Assembly (NCBI GenBank): GCA_934670025.1 | Contig: CAKUOS010000019.1 | Coordinates: 1 to 34,920 of the forward strand | Source of the DNA: an uncultured Oscillospiraceae bacterium | GTDB taxonomy: Bacteria > Bacillota > Clostridia > Oscillospirales > Oscillospiraceae | Length of the DNA: 34,920 bases | Direction of reading: 5' to 3' | Shown here: positions 24,170 to 31,192 of the stretch, one piece after another | Layout: the number at the start of each line of letters is the position of its first letter | How positions within the stretch are numbered: the first letter of the stretch is position 1 | The notes under the pieces: model-generated | The model's database searches: none | What the model saw: only the letters and a program-made list of their open reading frames with translations | What the model was told of the DNA's origin: nothing | Program-made: the position numbers and the translations under genes

Positions 24170-25010
24170 CATCGACAGGATCCTGCAATCCGCCGAACTG
24201 CCTGCGCTGCCGGCCGAAGCGCTTTCGGACGAGCGGCAGGCTGGAATCCTGAACGGCGCCTTGCAGCTTGTGCGGCAGGACGCGAAAAGGCGCAGCCGAA
24301 GGCGCGTGCTGCGCATCGTGGCAGCCGCCGCGGCGGCCGTTGCGGTGCTGTGCGGCGCGGCCGCGGTCTGGCACTATGTATCCGTCTCCAACGAGGAAAC
24401 CGCGTATCGCGTACCGCTCAAACACACGCTCGCAGACGGTACGACCCAGTCCTATTTCGAGGATTTTACCAGCGACTCGATCATCCGCATTGACACGGAG
24501 GGCAGGACGGAGGGCACCTACTGCGGCGTGCAGTTCGGCTGGCTGCCGGCCGCGCTGATCCCGGATCACACTGCATATCTGTATGATGTCATCGCAAGCA
24601 GAGCCCCCGAACAGCTGAGCGGCGTGTCGGAATCTCAAATCGAGCTGGCGAAGGACTGCGTGTATTCGACCGACTGCCGCGCACAGGTAACCTACACCTT
24701 CTCCTGCCTGTCTGCCAATGAGTTTGCGGGCATCGATCTTTTCGTGGTCGGAAACGACCCGACGATCGTGAAGGAGGGTATGCTGAACGAGCTTTACGCC
24801 TGCTGGATTGAAACATATGACGCGGATCGCGGCTCGGACGTGACCAATCAGTTTCTGCTGCTGTACGATCCAGAGAAGTTCTGCGTGGTAATTTTGGGCG
24901 GCGACTGGGAGATCACAGAAAAAATGGCGGAAAACATGACCATTGTGCAGACCGGGATTCCTACGCCCGAACCGCAGCAGGGCATTGACCATATCGGTGC
25001 GTTCGGTTGA
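24162..25010 (+). CDS. Single-pass membrane protein, probable anti-sigma/sensor partner
   Basis: This 282-residue protein has a short charged N-terminal cytoplasmic part (about 1-48, ending KRRSRRR), one transmembrane helix (about 51-70, VLRIVAAAAAAVAVLCGAAA) and an extracellular domain of about 210 residues. That domain has four or more cysteines (for example TYCGVQ, KDCVYSTDCRA). Topology and position, overlapping the sigma gene, fit an anti-sigma factor. I see no clear zinc-binding anti-sigma motif (HxxxCxxC), so the assignment rests on context. The ectodomain is not recognised. The ATG is chosen because AAGGGAGG lies seven bases upstream; an earlier TTG is less likely. A strong terminator follows. 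Confidence 0.65.
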   Translation: MNNIDRILQSAELPALPAEALSDERQAGILNGALQLVRQDAKRRSRRRVLRIVAAAAAAVAVLCGAAAVWHYVSVSNEETAYRVPLKHTLADGTTQSYFEDFTSDSIIRIDTEGRTEGTYCGVQFGWLPAALIPDHTAYLYDVIASRAPEQLSGVSESQIELAKDCVYSTDCRAQVTYTFSCLSANEFAGIDLFVVGNDPTIVKEGMLNELYACWIETYDADRGSDVTNQFLLLYDPEKFCVVILGGDWEITEKMAENMTIVQTGIPTPEPQQGIDHIGAFG

Positions 25011-25041
25011 CATAATTTTTATGTGAGCGTACAAAACAGAT

Positions 25042-25075
25042 GGTACAGCCCTGAAATCAGGGCTGTACCTTTTTG
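25042..25075 (+). terminator. Terminator after the sigma/anti-sigma operon
   Basis: GGTACAGCCCTGA and TCAGGGCTGTACC form a 13-bp stem with a 2-nt loop, followed by TTTTTGTG. Confidence 0.9.
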
Positions 25076-25095
25076 TGTTGATTTTTCAAATTTGC

Positions 25096-25203
25096 GTAGG
25101 GGCCGATGCCCACATCGGCCCGCGCAGCAGGCACATCCAAAACGCGGAAGTCTTCGGCGAATTCGATCGTTCCCCACGGGCCGATGTGGGCATCGGCCCC
25201 TAC
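25096..25203. repeat. Perfect 27-bp inverted repeat of a G+C module
   Basis: A 27-base sequence with core GGGGCCGATGCCCACATCGG (25096-25122) is repeated exactly in reverse complement at 25177-25203, 54 bases apart. Each arm is itself a near-palindrome. Versions of the second arm, preceded by GGCGAATTCG, recur at about 30452-30480 and 34830-34860. This is part of the 450-bp gene-free gap between the anti-sigma and TSCPD genes. Confidence 0.85.
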
Positions 25204-25228
25204 ACCTCTAAGGGCAGATTTTACAAAG

Positions 25229-25316
25229 CCAAAATGCAGGCTCGGCCTGCATTTTGGAAAGGAAGAAAAGGCTTTAGAGAATAAAAACCGAAACGCAAAC
25301 TCGGTTTGCGTTTCGG
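25229..25316 (+). repeat. Two tandem copies of a covarying 13-bp hairpin module
   Basis: Hairpin 1 (25229-25257) pairs CCAAAATGCAGGC with GCCTGCATTTTGG, and hairpin 2 (25288-25316) pairs CCGAAACGCAAAC with GTTTGCGTTTCGG. Both have the loop TCG and are followed by GGAAAGGARGAAA. The stems differ at several positions but remain fully paired. Related copies lie at 30849-30877, 30910-30937 and 34887-34915. Confidence 0.85.
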
Positions 25317-25390
25317 AAAGGAGGAAACGAGCTCAGAGGATAAGAGGCTTCGCTTGCGAAGACTCGTTCCGTCGAGGTCGTTTCCGACGT

Positions 25391-25454
25391 GCGGCGGCTC
25401 GTTTCGTCAAAGCCGTTTCTGACGCGCGATGATTCGTTTCGTCGAGGTCGTTTC
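25391..25454 (+). repeat. 64-bp repeat inverted at 30746-30809
   Basis: By eye 63 of 64 bases are identical to the reverse complement of 30746-30809. Internally it repeats CGTTTCGTC and CGTTTCTGACG. It ends just before the stop of the TSCPD gene. The two copies lie in inverted orientation 5.3 kb apart. Confidence 0.85.
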
Positions 25455-25461
25455 TGACGCC

Positions 25462-25713
25462 TCAGAGCTTTTCCTTTGCCTGACGCAGCGCGTTGGCCAG
25501 CTGGTCGGGGCAGGACGTGTCCTTCATGCCGCAGTGGATGCCGTCCAGCCGGCGGATGACCTCGTCGACGTCCATGCCCTCGACGAGCTTGGAAATGCCC
25601 TGCAAATTGCCGTTGCAGCCGCCGATAAACTCGATATGATGGAGCTTGTTGTCCTCGATGTCAAACAGGATCTGCTGCGAGCAGGTGCCCTTCGTTCTGT
25701 AGGTGAAATGCAT
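25462..25713 (-). CDS. TSCPD domain protein, TIGR03905 family
   Basis: This 83-residue protein carries the motif that names the TSCPD family (KDTSCPDQLANAL, residues about 64-76), and Cys residues at CSQQ, GGCNGN and IHCGM. It matches the small stand-alone TIGR03905 type of Firmicutes. TSCPD domains also occur at the C-terminus of some ribonucleotide reductases; the four cysteines suggest a metal site, but function is unknown. AAAAGGAG lies nine bases ahead of the ATG. It follows the ABC exporter gene by about 32 bases and is likely the last gene of that operon. Confidence 0.87.
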   Translation of the reverse strand: MHFTYRTKGTCSQQILFDIEDNKLHHIEFIGGCNGNLQGISKLVEGMDVDEVIRRLDGIHCGMKDTSCPDQLANALRQAKEKL

Positions 25714-25745
25714 GATGAGTTCTCCTTTTTATTCTGTCAATAAGT

Positions 25746-27371
25746 TTACATAATAATTTCTCCGTCCCGGATGCGGAGCACACGGGTGAAGGTATCCAAA
25801 AACTCCGGGGAATAATTGTGCATGGCGACGATCAGAATGTCGCACGGCAGCTGCGCGATCTGCTTTTCCAGCTCGACGCGCGTCGCTTCGTCCAGTCCCG
25901 CGCCCGGTTCGTCCAGCATGACGAGACTCCCCTTTCGCCAGAGCGTCCGTGCAAGGTCGAGCCGGCGCTCCTCGCCGCCCGAGAGCGCGTGCGCGCCGTC
26001 GCCGATCATCGTGTCCATGTTCGCGCCGCGCGCGGCGTACCATTTGGAAAGCCCGGCGCTGTCCAGCGTTTCTGCCAGCGCCGCATCCTGCTGCGGCGCA
26101 CCGGAAAACATGGTGAGATTATCGCGGATGGAGGCGCTGAACACGAACGTCTTCTGCGGCAGCAGCGCGACCTGCTTCCGGAAGTCTTCATAGCGGTATT
26201 CCCGGCATGGACGGCCGTTGATCGTGTAATCCCCTTCGGCCTCGCACATGGCGGCCAGCACTTTCAGAAGCGTCGACTTCCCCGCGCCGCTCTCGCCGAG
26301 CAGCGCGATGCGCTCGCCCCTGTGCAGCGTCAGACCGACGTGCTTTAAAATCCCGCGGCCGTCTTTGCGGCAGGTGATATCATGGAGCGCAAGCGTCTCG
26401 ATCTGCGCCAGCGGTTCGCCGCCCCAATTGTCCGCCTCATCCGTCGGCGCGTCCAGGAACGCAAGCACGCGCTTGCAGACCGCCGCGGCGGCAATGGTCG
26501 AGGAATAGCGTTCGGTGATGATCTGCACCGGCCCGGCAACGAGATTCATGAGGCCGGCGAACGTAATGAGCGCGGGAAGCGTCAGGAGCCCGCGCACAAC
26601 GAAAAACAGGCCGAGCACCCACGTGCCGAGCACGACAAGATTGCCGCAGCCATATGCGCCCGCGTATAAAATTCTGCGGATGCAGCGAAAACGCAGCTTT
26701 TTCCGGTAAAGGTTCTCGTTCGCCGCGTCGTAGGAGCGGTCGATCCCGGAGAAGGCATCAAAAACCTTCAGCTGAAAGAATCCGGATAAGATCTGCGTCA
26801 GCGCCGTCAGGTGCCGGGCCTTCGCCTGCTGTTCGGACTCCTGATGGGTTTGCAGCTGCTTTTCCGTCAGCTTCGGGAACGCCGCCGTCAGAATGCTGAC
26901 CAGCAGAATGACAGCCGTCATGACCGGCTGGATCACGATGGCCGAGCCAACAGCCAGCAAAAAGCAGCAGATCTGAAAATAGATCTCGCCCAGCGCCGCG
27001 ACATAATCCTGCTGGATGGTGTCGACGTCATTGCCCAGAAGGGAAAGATATACGCCGTCATCCGTTTGGGCCTTTTCCGGATAGCTGCGCGATTCGATCT
27101 TCCGCACGGCGTCGGCGCGCAGGTCGCGGCCGACGCGCTGAACGACGATATCGCGTGAATAATCCAGCAAAAAGGCGAAAAACGTCTCAACGCAGAGGTA
27201 GGCCAGCGTCACAAGCGCGATCTTCCACACGCGCGAGAGGTCGCCCTCCATCGCGCTGTCGGCAAACAGGCCGAGCAGGAACGACATGAGGACGGACGAG
27301 ACGGCTGCGAGAAGATTGGACACCAGAAACAGCGAGGCCGCCCCGCGGTTCCTGCGAAAATAGCGGTTCAT
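25746..27371 (-). CDS. ABC-type exporter (half-transporter), CydC/CydD-like
   Basis: This 541-residue protein fuses a six-helix membrane domain (about residues 10-295) to a nucleotide-binding domain. The latter has Walker A GESGAGKST (359-367), the Q loop in LLPQKTF, signature LSGGEERR (463-470), Walker B LVMLDEPGAGLD (about 483-494) and an H loop at AMHNYS. It resembles CydC/CydD and other half-exporters that work as dimers; no second half-transporter lies beside it, so a homodimer or a distant partner is needed. Substrate is unknown. It starts 13 bases after the ybaK-type gene with AAAGGAG upstream and is transcribed from that gene's promoter. Confidence 0.87.
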   Translation of the reverse strand: MNRYFRRNRGAASLFLVSNLLAAVSSVLMSFLLGLFADSAMEGDLSRVWKIALVTLAYLCVETFFAFLLDYSRDIVVQRVGRDLRADAVRKIESRSYPEKAQTDDGVYLSLLGNDVDTIQQDYVAALGEIYFQICCFLLAVGSAIVIQPVMTAVILLVSILTAAFPKLTEKQLQTHQESEQQAKARHLTALTQILSGFFQLKVFDAFSGIDRSYDAANENLYRKKLRFRCIRRILYAGAYGCGNLVVLGTWVLGLFFVVRGLLTLPALITFAGLMNLVAGPVQIITERYSSTIAAAAVCKRVLAFLDAPTDEADNWGGEPLAQIETLALHDITCRKDGRGILKHVGLTLHRGERIALLGESGAGKSTLLKVLAAMCEAEGDYTINGRPCREYRYEDFRKQVALLPQKTFVFSASIRDNLTMFSGAPQQDAALAETLDSAGLSKWYAARGANMDTMIGDGAHALSGGEERRLDLARTLWRKGSLVMLDEPGAGLDEATRVELEKQIAQLPCDILIVAMHNYSPEFLDTFTRVLRIRDGEIIM

Positions 27372-27384
27372 GCTGCTCCTTTCA

Positions 27385-27855
27385 TCATTCGGTCAGGTCA
27401 CAGAGGGTTGCGTTTACATAATCCGTGAGCTGCATGGGGTCCAGCAGCACCTGACAGCCGCGGCAGCCGGCGGAAACGCCGATCTCGTCATACAGCTGGG
27501 CCGTCTCGTCGATATACGTCGGAAACTGCTTTTTCATGCCGATGGGGCTGCATCCGCCGCGGATATAGCCGGTCACAGTCAGCAGGTCTTTGACATGGAT
27601 CAGCTCGATTTTTTTATCGCCCGCGGCCTTCGCCGCCTTTTTTAAATCCAGCTCGCAGCAGACCGGGATGCAGAACACGACATAGCCCGCGCGTTCCCCT
27701 CTTGCCACGAGCGTCTTGAAGATCTGCTCGGGCGGCATACCGATGCCCTCGGCAGCGTGCATCCCGTTCAGGTCATTTTCGTCGACGGCATATTCCGCCG
27801 CGCGGTATGCGATCTTTGCGGCATCCAACAGGCGCATTACATTTGTTTTTGTCAT
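27385..27855 (-). CDS. ybaK: Cys-tRNA(Pro)/Cys-tRNA deacylase (YbaK/EbsC family)
   Basis: The 156-residue protein is a YbaK-type trans-editing enzyme that removes cysteine or other wrong amino acids from tRNA(Pro). It contains the conserved Lys segment EQIFKTLVAR and the motif GYIRGGCSPIGMKK, which shapes the active site, followed by YIDETAQLYDEIGVSAGCRG. Length is typical. AGGAGG precedes the ATG, and a consensus promoter lies upstream. It is the first gene of an operon with the ABC exporter and probably the TSCPD gene. It is divergent from the tepA-like gene. Confidence 0.92.
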   Translation of the reverse strand: MTKTNVMRLLDAAKIAYRAAEYAVDENDLNGMHAAEGIGMPPEQIFKTLVARGERAGYVVFCIPVCCELDLKKAAKAAGDKKIELIHVKDLLTVTGYIRGGCSPIGMKKQFPTYIDETAQLYDEIGVSAGCRGCQVLLDPMQLTDYVNATLCDLTE

Positions 27856-27878
27856 GATCGTCCCTCCTGTCTGTGCGT

Positions 27879-27907
27879 ATTATATCGAATCTTCCACCAT
27901 CTTGCAA
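27879..27907 (-). promoter_or_regulatory. Promoter of the ybaK-ABC exporter operon
   Basis: On the minus strand TTGCAA (27907-27902), a 17-base spacer and TATAAT (27884-27879) lie about 25 bases ahead of the start codon. Confidence 0.85.
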
Positions 27908-27972
27908 CAGGTATGTTTTCCGCGAAACGCGCGCAAACTAGCCGTATCTTACACAGTCAGGAGCATACGAAC

Positions 27973-28668
27973 ATGAGCGAAGCAAAAAAGGAAGAACAGG
28001 CGCGGCAGGAGCTGCTTGATCTCGGCGCGGCCACGACGAAGACCGCGCAGGGCTCGATCTATACGCTCACCGTCATCGGCCAGATCGAAGGGCACCAGAT
28101 CCTGCCCGACAACGTGAAAACGACGAAATATGAGCACGTCATTCCCCTGCTCGCCGCCGTGGAGGAAAGCGAGGACATCGACGGCCTTCTGCTGCTTCTG
28201 AACACCGTCGGCGGCGACATCGAGGCAGGTCTTGCCATCGCGGAGCTGATCGCGGGTATGAAAAAGCCGACCGTCTCGCTCGTGCTCGGCGGCGGCCACT
28301 CCATCGGCATCCCGCTGGCCGTGTCGGCCAAAAAGAGCCTCATCGTTCCCACGGCCAGCATGACCGTCCATCCGGTGCGCATGACGGGGCTTGTCGTCGG
28401 CGCGCCGCAGACGTACCAGTATTTTAACCGGATCCAGGAGCAGATCGTCAGCTTCGTGACAAAAAACTCGCACATCTCCCGCGAGGACTTTCTGCACTAT
28501 ATGATGGCAACGGACGAGATCGCCACGGACGTCGGCACCGTGCTCTACGGCAAGGAAGCCGTCGCATCCGGGCTGATGGACGGCCTGGGGAGTCTGTCGG
28601 ACGCGCTTGCGTTTCTTCACCGGCAGATCAACCGGCAAAAAGGCCGAAAGGGCCGTGAACTTTCATAA
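27973..28668 (+). CDS. tepA: ClpP/TepA-like serine protease
   Basis: This is a 231-residue protein of the ClpP/crotonase fold, closest to TepA (YmfB), a 'translocation-enhancing' protein of Bacillus. Expected catalytic residues are Ser110 in GGGHSIGIPLA and His133 in MTVHPVRM. The substrate-binding strand LLLLNTVGGDIEAGLAIAE precedes them. No signal peptide is seen, so it should act in the cytoplasm, perhaps on signal peptides or misfolded proteins. The start has CAGGAG upstream; an earlier in-frame ATG would overlap the divergent ybaK gene. In Bacillus tepA is close to the ftsK/spoIIIE gene; here only pyk and uppP separate them. Confidence 0.87.
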   Translation: MSEAKKEEQARQELLDLGAATTKTAQGSIYTLTVIGQIEGHQILPDNVKTTKYEHVIPLLAAVEESEDIDGLLLLLNTVGGDIEAGLAIAELIAGMKKPTVSLVLGGGHSIGIPLAVSAKKSLIVPTASMTVHPVRMTGLVVGAPQTYQYFNRIQEQIVSFVTKNSHISREDFLHYMMATDEIATDVGTVLYGKEAVASGLMDGLGSLSDALAFLHRQINRQKGRKGRELS

Positions 28669-28736
28669 AATACGCAGCTTTCCACGCGCGGGAATTTTGA
28701 TATCCGCCGAATCCGCGCCGCATCGCGCGCATTCGA

Positions 28737-28765
28737 TTGACACCGGCAGAGCGATATGATAGACT
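28737..28765 (+). promoter_or_regulatory. Promoter of the pyk leader
   Basis: TTGACA (28737-28742), a 17-base spacer and TAGACT (28760-28765) lie about 160 bases ahead of the pyk start codon. Confidence 0.8.
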
Positions 28766-28768
28766 GTA

Positions 28769-28870
28769 GGCGATACGAGCGGTGGAGTCTGTCATAGAAG
28801 CGCCTTGCTTCTATTCGTATCAGGACGTTTGATTCGCCCCGGCAGGACCATGCTGTCCTGCCGGTTTTTT
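28769..28870 (+). ncRNA. Structured pyk leader RNA, candidate attenuator or riboswitch
   Basis: Between the promoter and pyk the transcript can fold into P1 (GATACGA 28772-28778 with TCGTATC 28815-28821) and P2 (ATAGAAGC 28794-28801 with GCTTCTAT 28807-28814). A 15-nt asymmetric bulge (28779-28793) separates them on the 5' side. An intrinsic terminator (28839-28870) follows. The segment CAGGAC at 28821-28826 duplicates the terminator's 5' arm and could pair with GTCCTG at 28855-28860 to prevent termination. GGCG at 28769 can also pair with CGCC at 28801 or 28835. It does not match a riboswitch class I can name. Confidence 0.6.
28839..28870 (+). terminator. Intrinsic terminator in the pyk leader
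   Basis: CCGGCAGGAC and GTCCTGCCGG form a perfect 10-bp stem with a 6-nt loop, followed by six T. It lies between promoter and gene, so pyk expression requires read-through. Confidence 0.9.
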
Positions 28871-28924
28871 ACGCCGCTTTTATGTTTATTTTGACATATC
28901 ACACGCAGAAAGAGGGATATCATC

Positions 28925-30340
28925 ATGAGAAAAACGAAGATCGTCTGCACCATCGGCCCGGCCAGCAGCGACGAAGCCGTCTTCGCCGATATGTGCCGCG
29001 CAGGTCTGAACGTCGCCCGCCTGAACTTCTCCCACGGCACGCACGAGGAACATCAGAAAAAGCTCGACATGATCCATAAGGTCCGCCGGGAGCTGGGCCT
29101 GCCGATCGCCGTCATGCTCGACACCAAAGGCCCGGAATACCGCATCCGCACGTTCAAAAACCATAAGATCACGCTGCCCGACGGCGGCGCGTTCACCTTC
29201 ACCACGCGCGAGGTCGAGGGTGACGAGACGATCGTCGGCGTCAGCTATCCCGGTATGGCGAAGGATCTGTCCGTCGGCGACACCGTGCTCGTCAACAACG
29301 GGCTTGTCATTTTTGAGGTCACTGCCATCGAAGACACCGAGATCCACTGCCGCGTCGTGGTCGGCGGCGAGCTGTCCGACTGCAAGAGTATGTCCTTCCC
29401 GCACAAGGTGCTCGATCAGGTCTACCTGAGCGAGCAGGATAAGGACGATCTGCTGTTCGGCATCCGCGGCGGCGTCGACTTTGTCGCCGCGTCGTTCGTC
29501 TCGCGCAAGCAGGACGTGCTCGACGTGCGTGAATTCCTCGACGCCAACGGCGGTCAGGATATCGAGATCATCGCCAAGATCGAAAATCAGACCGGCATCG
29601 ACAATGTCGAGCAGATCTGCGAGGCGTGCTCGGGCATCATGATCGGCCGCGGCGATCTCGGCGTCGAAGTGCCGTTCACCGAGCTGCCCGCCATCCAGAA
29701 ATACCTCATCACGAAGTGCCGGATGCTCGGCAAGCGCGTCATTACGGCCACGGAGATGCTCGAATCCATGATCCACAACCCGCGCCCGACGCGCGCGGAG
29801 ATCTCCGACGTGGCGAACGCCGTCTACGACGGCACGAGCGCCGTCATGCTCTCCGGGGAATCCGCCGCGGGCAAATACCCGGTGAAGACCGTGAAGACAA
29901 TGGCCGAGATCGTTGAGGAGACGGAAAAGCACATCGATTACGAGCCGCTGTTCCGCAGTCAGGCGTTCCAGATCAAGAACATGACCGACGCCATCTCGCA
30001 CGCCACGTGCTGCATGGCGGTCGACATCCACGCAAAGGCCATCATCGTCTCGTCACTGTCGGGCGTGACGGTGCGCATGGTCTCGCGCTTCCGCGTGCCG
30101 GTCGACATCGTCGGCGTCGCGGCCAACGAGCGCGTGTGGTACCGGCTGGCGCTGTCGTGGGGCGTGCTGCCCGTTCTGCGCGAGGAGACGTTCAGCTCCA
30201 CGGACGTCATGTTCTACAATGCCTTGCAGCTGGCAAAGCAGGCGCTGTGTCTGAAGCCCGGCGACAACGTGGTCATGACCGGCGGCACGGTAAACGGGCG
30301 CTCCGGAAACACGAATCTCATCAAGATCGAGACGGTGTAA
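28925..30340 (+). CDS. pyk: Pyruvate kinase
   Basis: Pyruvate kinase makes pyruvate and ATP from phosphoenolpyruvate and ADP, the last step of glycolysis. The 471-residue protein has the barrel motifs TIGPASS, ARLNFSHG, LDTKGPEYR and the active-site signature EIIAKIENQTGI with the catalytic Lys218. The metal-binding region MIGRGDLGVE follows. There is no extra C-terminal PEP-utiliser domain as found in many Bacillus enzymes. The segment after the B domain (CKSMSFPHKVLDQVYLSE) differs from the usual LPGVxVxLPALSE. The start has AGAGGGA upstream. The gene lies behind a structured leader with a terminator, which suggests control by premature termination. Confidence 0.96.
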   Translation: MRKTKIVCTIGPASSDEAVFADMCRAGLNVARLNFSHGTHEEHQKKLDMIHKVRRELGLPIAVMLDTKGPEYRIRTFKNHKITLPDGGAFTFTTREVEGDETIVGVSYPGMAKDLSVGDTVLVNNGLVIFEVTAIEDTEIHCRVVVGGELSDCKSMSFPHKVLDQVYLSEQDKDDLLFGIRGGVDFVAASFVSRKQDVLDVREFLDANGGQDIEIIAKIENQTGIDNVEQICEACSGIMIGRGDLGVEVPFTELPAIQKYLITKCRMLGKRVITATEMLESMIHNPRPTRAEISDVANAVYDGTSAVMLSGESAAGKYPVKTVKTMAEIVEETEKHIDYEPLFRSQAFQIKNMTDAISHATCCMAVDIHAKAIIVSSLSGVTVRMVSRFRVPVDIVGVAANERVWYRLALSWGVLPVLREETFSSTDVMFYNALQLAKQALCLKPGDNVVMTGGTVNGRSGNTNLIKIETV

Positions 30341-30367
30341 GCGGTCGACAAACGCACGCCAGCCCGT

Positions 30368-30391
30368 GCCTTCCCCTCTGGGGAAGGCTTT
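30368..30391 (+). terminator. Terminator-like hairpin after pyk
   Basis: GCCTTCCCC and GGGGAAGGC form a 9-bp stem with loop TCT, followed by TTTAA. The same text occurs in the REP-like repeats of this window, so the repeat may double as terminator. Confidence 0.55.
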
Positions 30392-30426
30392 AAGCCCGGC
30401 AGAATGCACGCTTTTTACGGAGGATT

Positions 30427-30480
30427 TTCGGCGAATTCGCAACTTCTGGACGGGCCGATGTGGGCGCGCATCGGCCCGTT
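30427..30480 (+). repeat. G+C repeat module preceded by GGCGAATTCG
   Basis: TTCGGCGAATTCG and then GGGCCGATG..GCATCGGCCC repeat the modules at 25155-25203 and 34810-34860. The stem here carries an extra GCGC at its tip. Confidence 0.75.
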
Positions 30481-30748
30481 CCCGCGCCCGCAGGCGCACG
30501 TTACAGATTTTCTCCGCGCCGATACCGCCATCACCAACATCGTCGGAATCAGAGCTTACGGAACGAGTCTCCGCAAAGCGAAGCCTCTTATCCTGACGCT
30601 CTGTTCCTCCTCTTGCGAAACAGACCTTCGTCTGTTTCGCAGTACGCCCGCATCGCCGTGATGGCGGTTTCTGAGTTAAAAGCGTCCTTTTCTCCCCTAT
30701 CTTTTCCCACGCACGGGAAAAGATAGGGCCGTCGGAGACACGTCGGAA
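30481..30748 (-). repeat. Mosaic intergenic repeat, copy 2 (inverted)
   Basis: This is the inverted counterpart of 16171-16441. The long hairpin here reads CCCTATC..GATAGGG where copy 1 reads CCCAATC..GATTGGG, a compensated base-pair change, with an identical GTGCGT loop on the minus strand. The second hairpin (GCGAAACAGAC/GTCTGTTTCGC) is unchanged. It fills much of the 850-bp gene-free gap between pyk and uppP. Confidence 0.88.
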
Positions 30749-30809
30749 ACGACCTCGACAAAACGAATCATCGCGCGTCAGAAACGGCTTTGACGAAACG
30801 AGCCGCCGC
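30746..30809 (-). repeat. 64-bp repeat, inverted partner of 25391-25454
   Basis: By eye it is identical to the partner except for one G-to-A change. It continues directly from copy 2 of the mosaic repeat, so here the modules are joined, whereas at 25.4 kb the order of modules differs. Confidence 0.85.
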
Positions 30810-30848
30810 AAGCGCCGTCTCTTATTCTCTAAATCCGTTTCTTCCTTT

Positions 30849-30937
30849 CCGAAACGCAAACCGAGTTTGCGTTTCGGTTTTTTTATTCTCTGAGCTCGTT
30901 TCCTCCTTTCCAAACTGCAAACCGGGTTTGCGGTTTG
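30849..30937 (-). repeat. Two copies of the covarying hairpin module
   Basis: The first copy (30849-30877) has the same stem as 25288-25316. The second (30910-30937) pairs CCAAACTGCAAAC with GTTTGCGGTTTG, again a variant that stays paired apart from one wobble. On the minus strand each is followed by GGAAAGGARGAAACG, as at 25.2 kb. Confidence 0.82.
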
Positions 30938-30950
30938 ATTCAGAACGGCC

Positions 30951-31062
30951 CTCATCCGTCACGGCTTCGCCGTGCCACCTTCCCTACCCCCTTTGTCCCT
31001 GCGGGACATTTCCCCCTGACAGGGGGAATCGGCCCCCAAGGGAAGGCTTTGGACTGTGCGAA
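30951..31062 (+). repeat. REP-like palindrome cluster
   Basis: CACGGC/GCCGTG around TTCG (30960-30974), TCCCCCTGACAGGGGGA (31010-31027) and an outer CTTCCC/GGGAAG pair are followed by GGCTTTGGACTGTGCG, close to GGCTTTGGACTGCGCA at 23453. It belongs to the same family as the cluster at 23401. Confidence 0.7.
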
Positions 31063-31192
31063 TCGCAAAGCCGATGCCCGGCAGGTTTTTTCCTTCGCCG
31101 CAGTGGAAATATTCTTCGGTTTGTGTTAATATAAATGAGTATGTGCATCCGGGGCGCTTCCCGGGTGCGACTTTCCTGACGGAGGCTCGGCC

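Noticed and set aside
25229..25460. Possible CRISPR array
   Set aside because: The repeated hairpins are only two per locus, the stems vary between copies, the intervening text is itself conserved between loci, and there are no cas genes.
28769..28870. Known riboswitch classes (fluoride, T-box, preQ1, THF) or SRP RNA for the pyk leader
   Set aside because: Conserved cores of those RNAs, such as the T-box TGGNACCGCG-like segment or the SRP GGAAGGAAGCAG loop, are not present. The leader is reported as unclassified.
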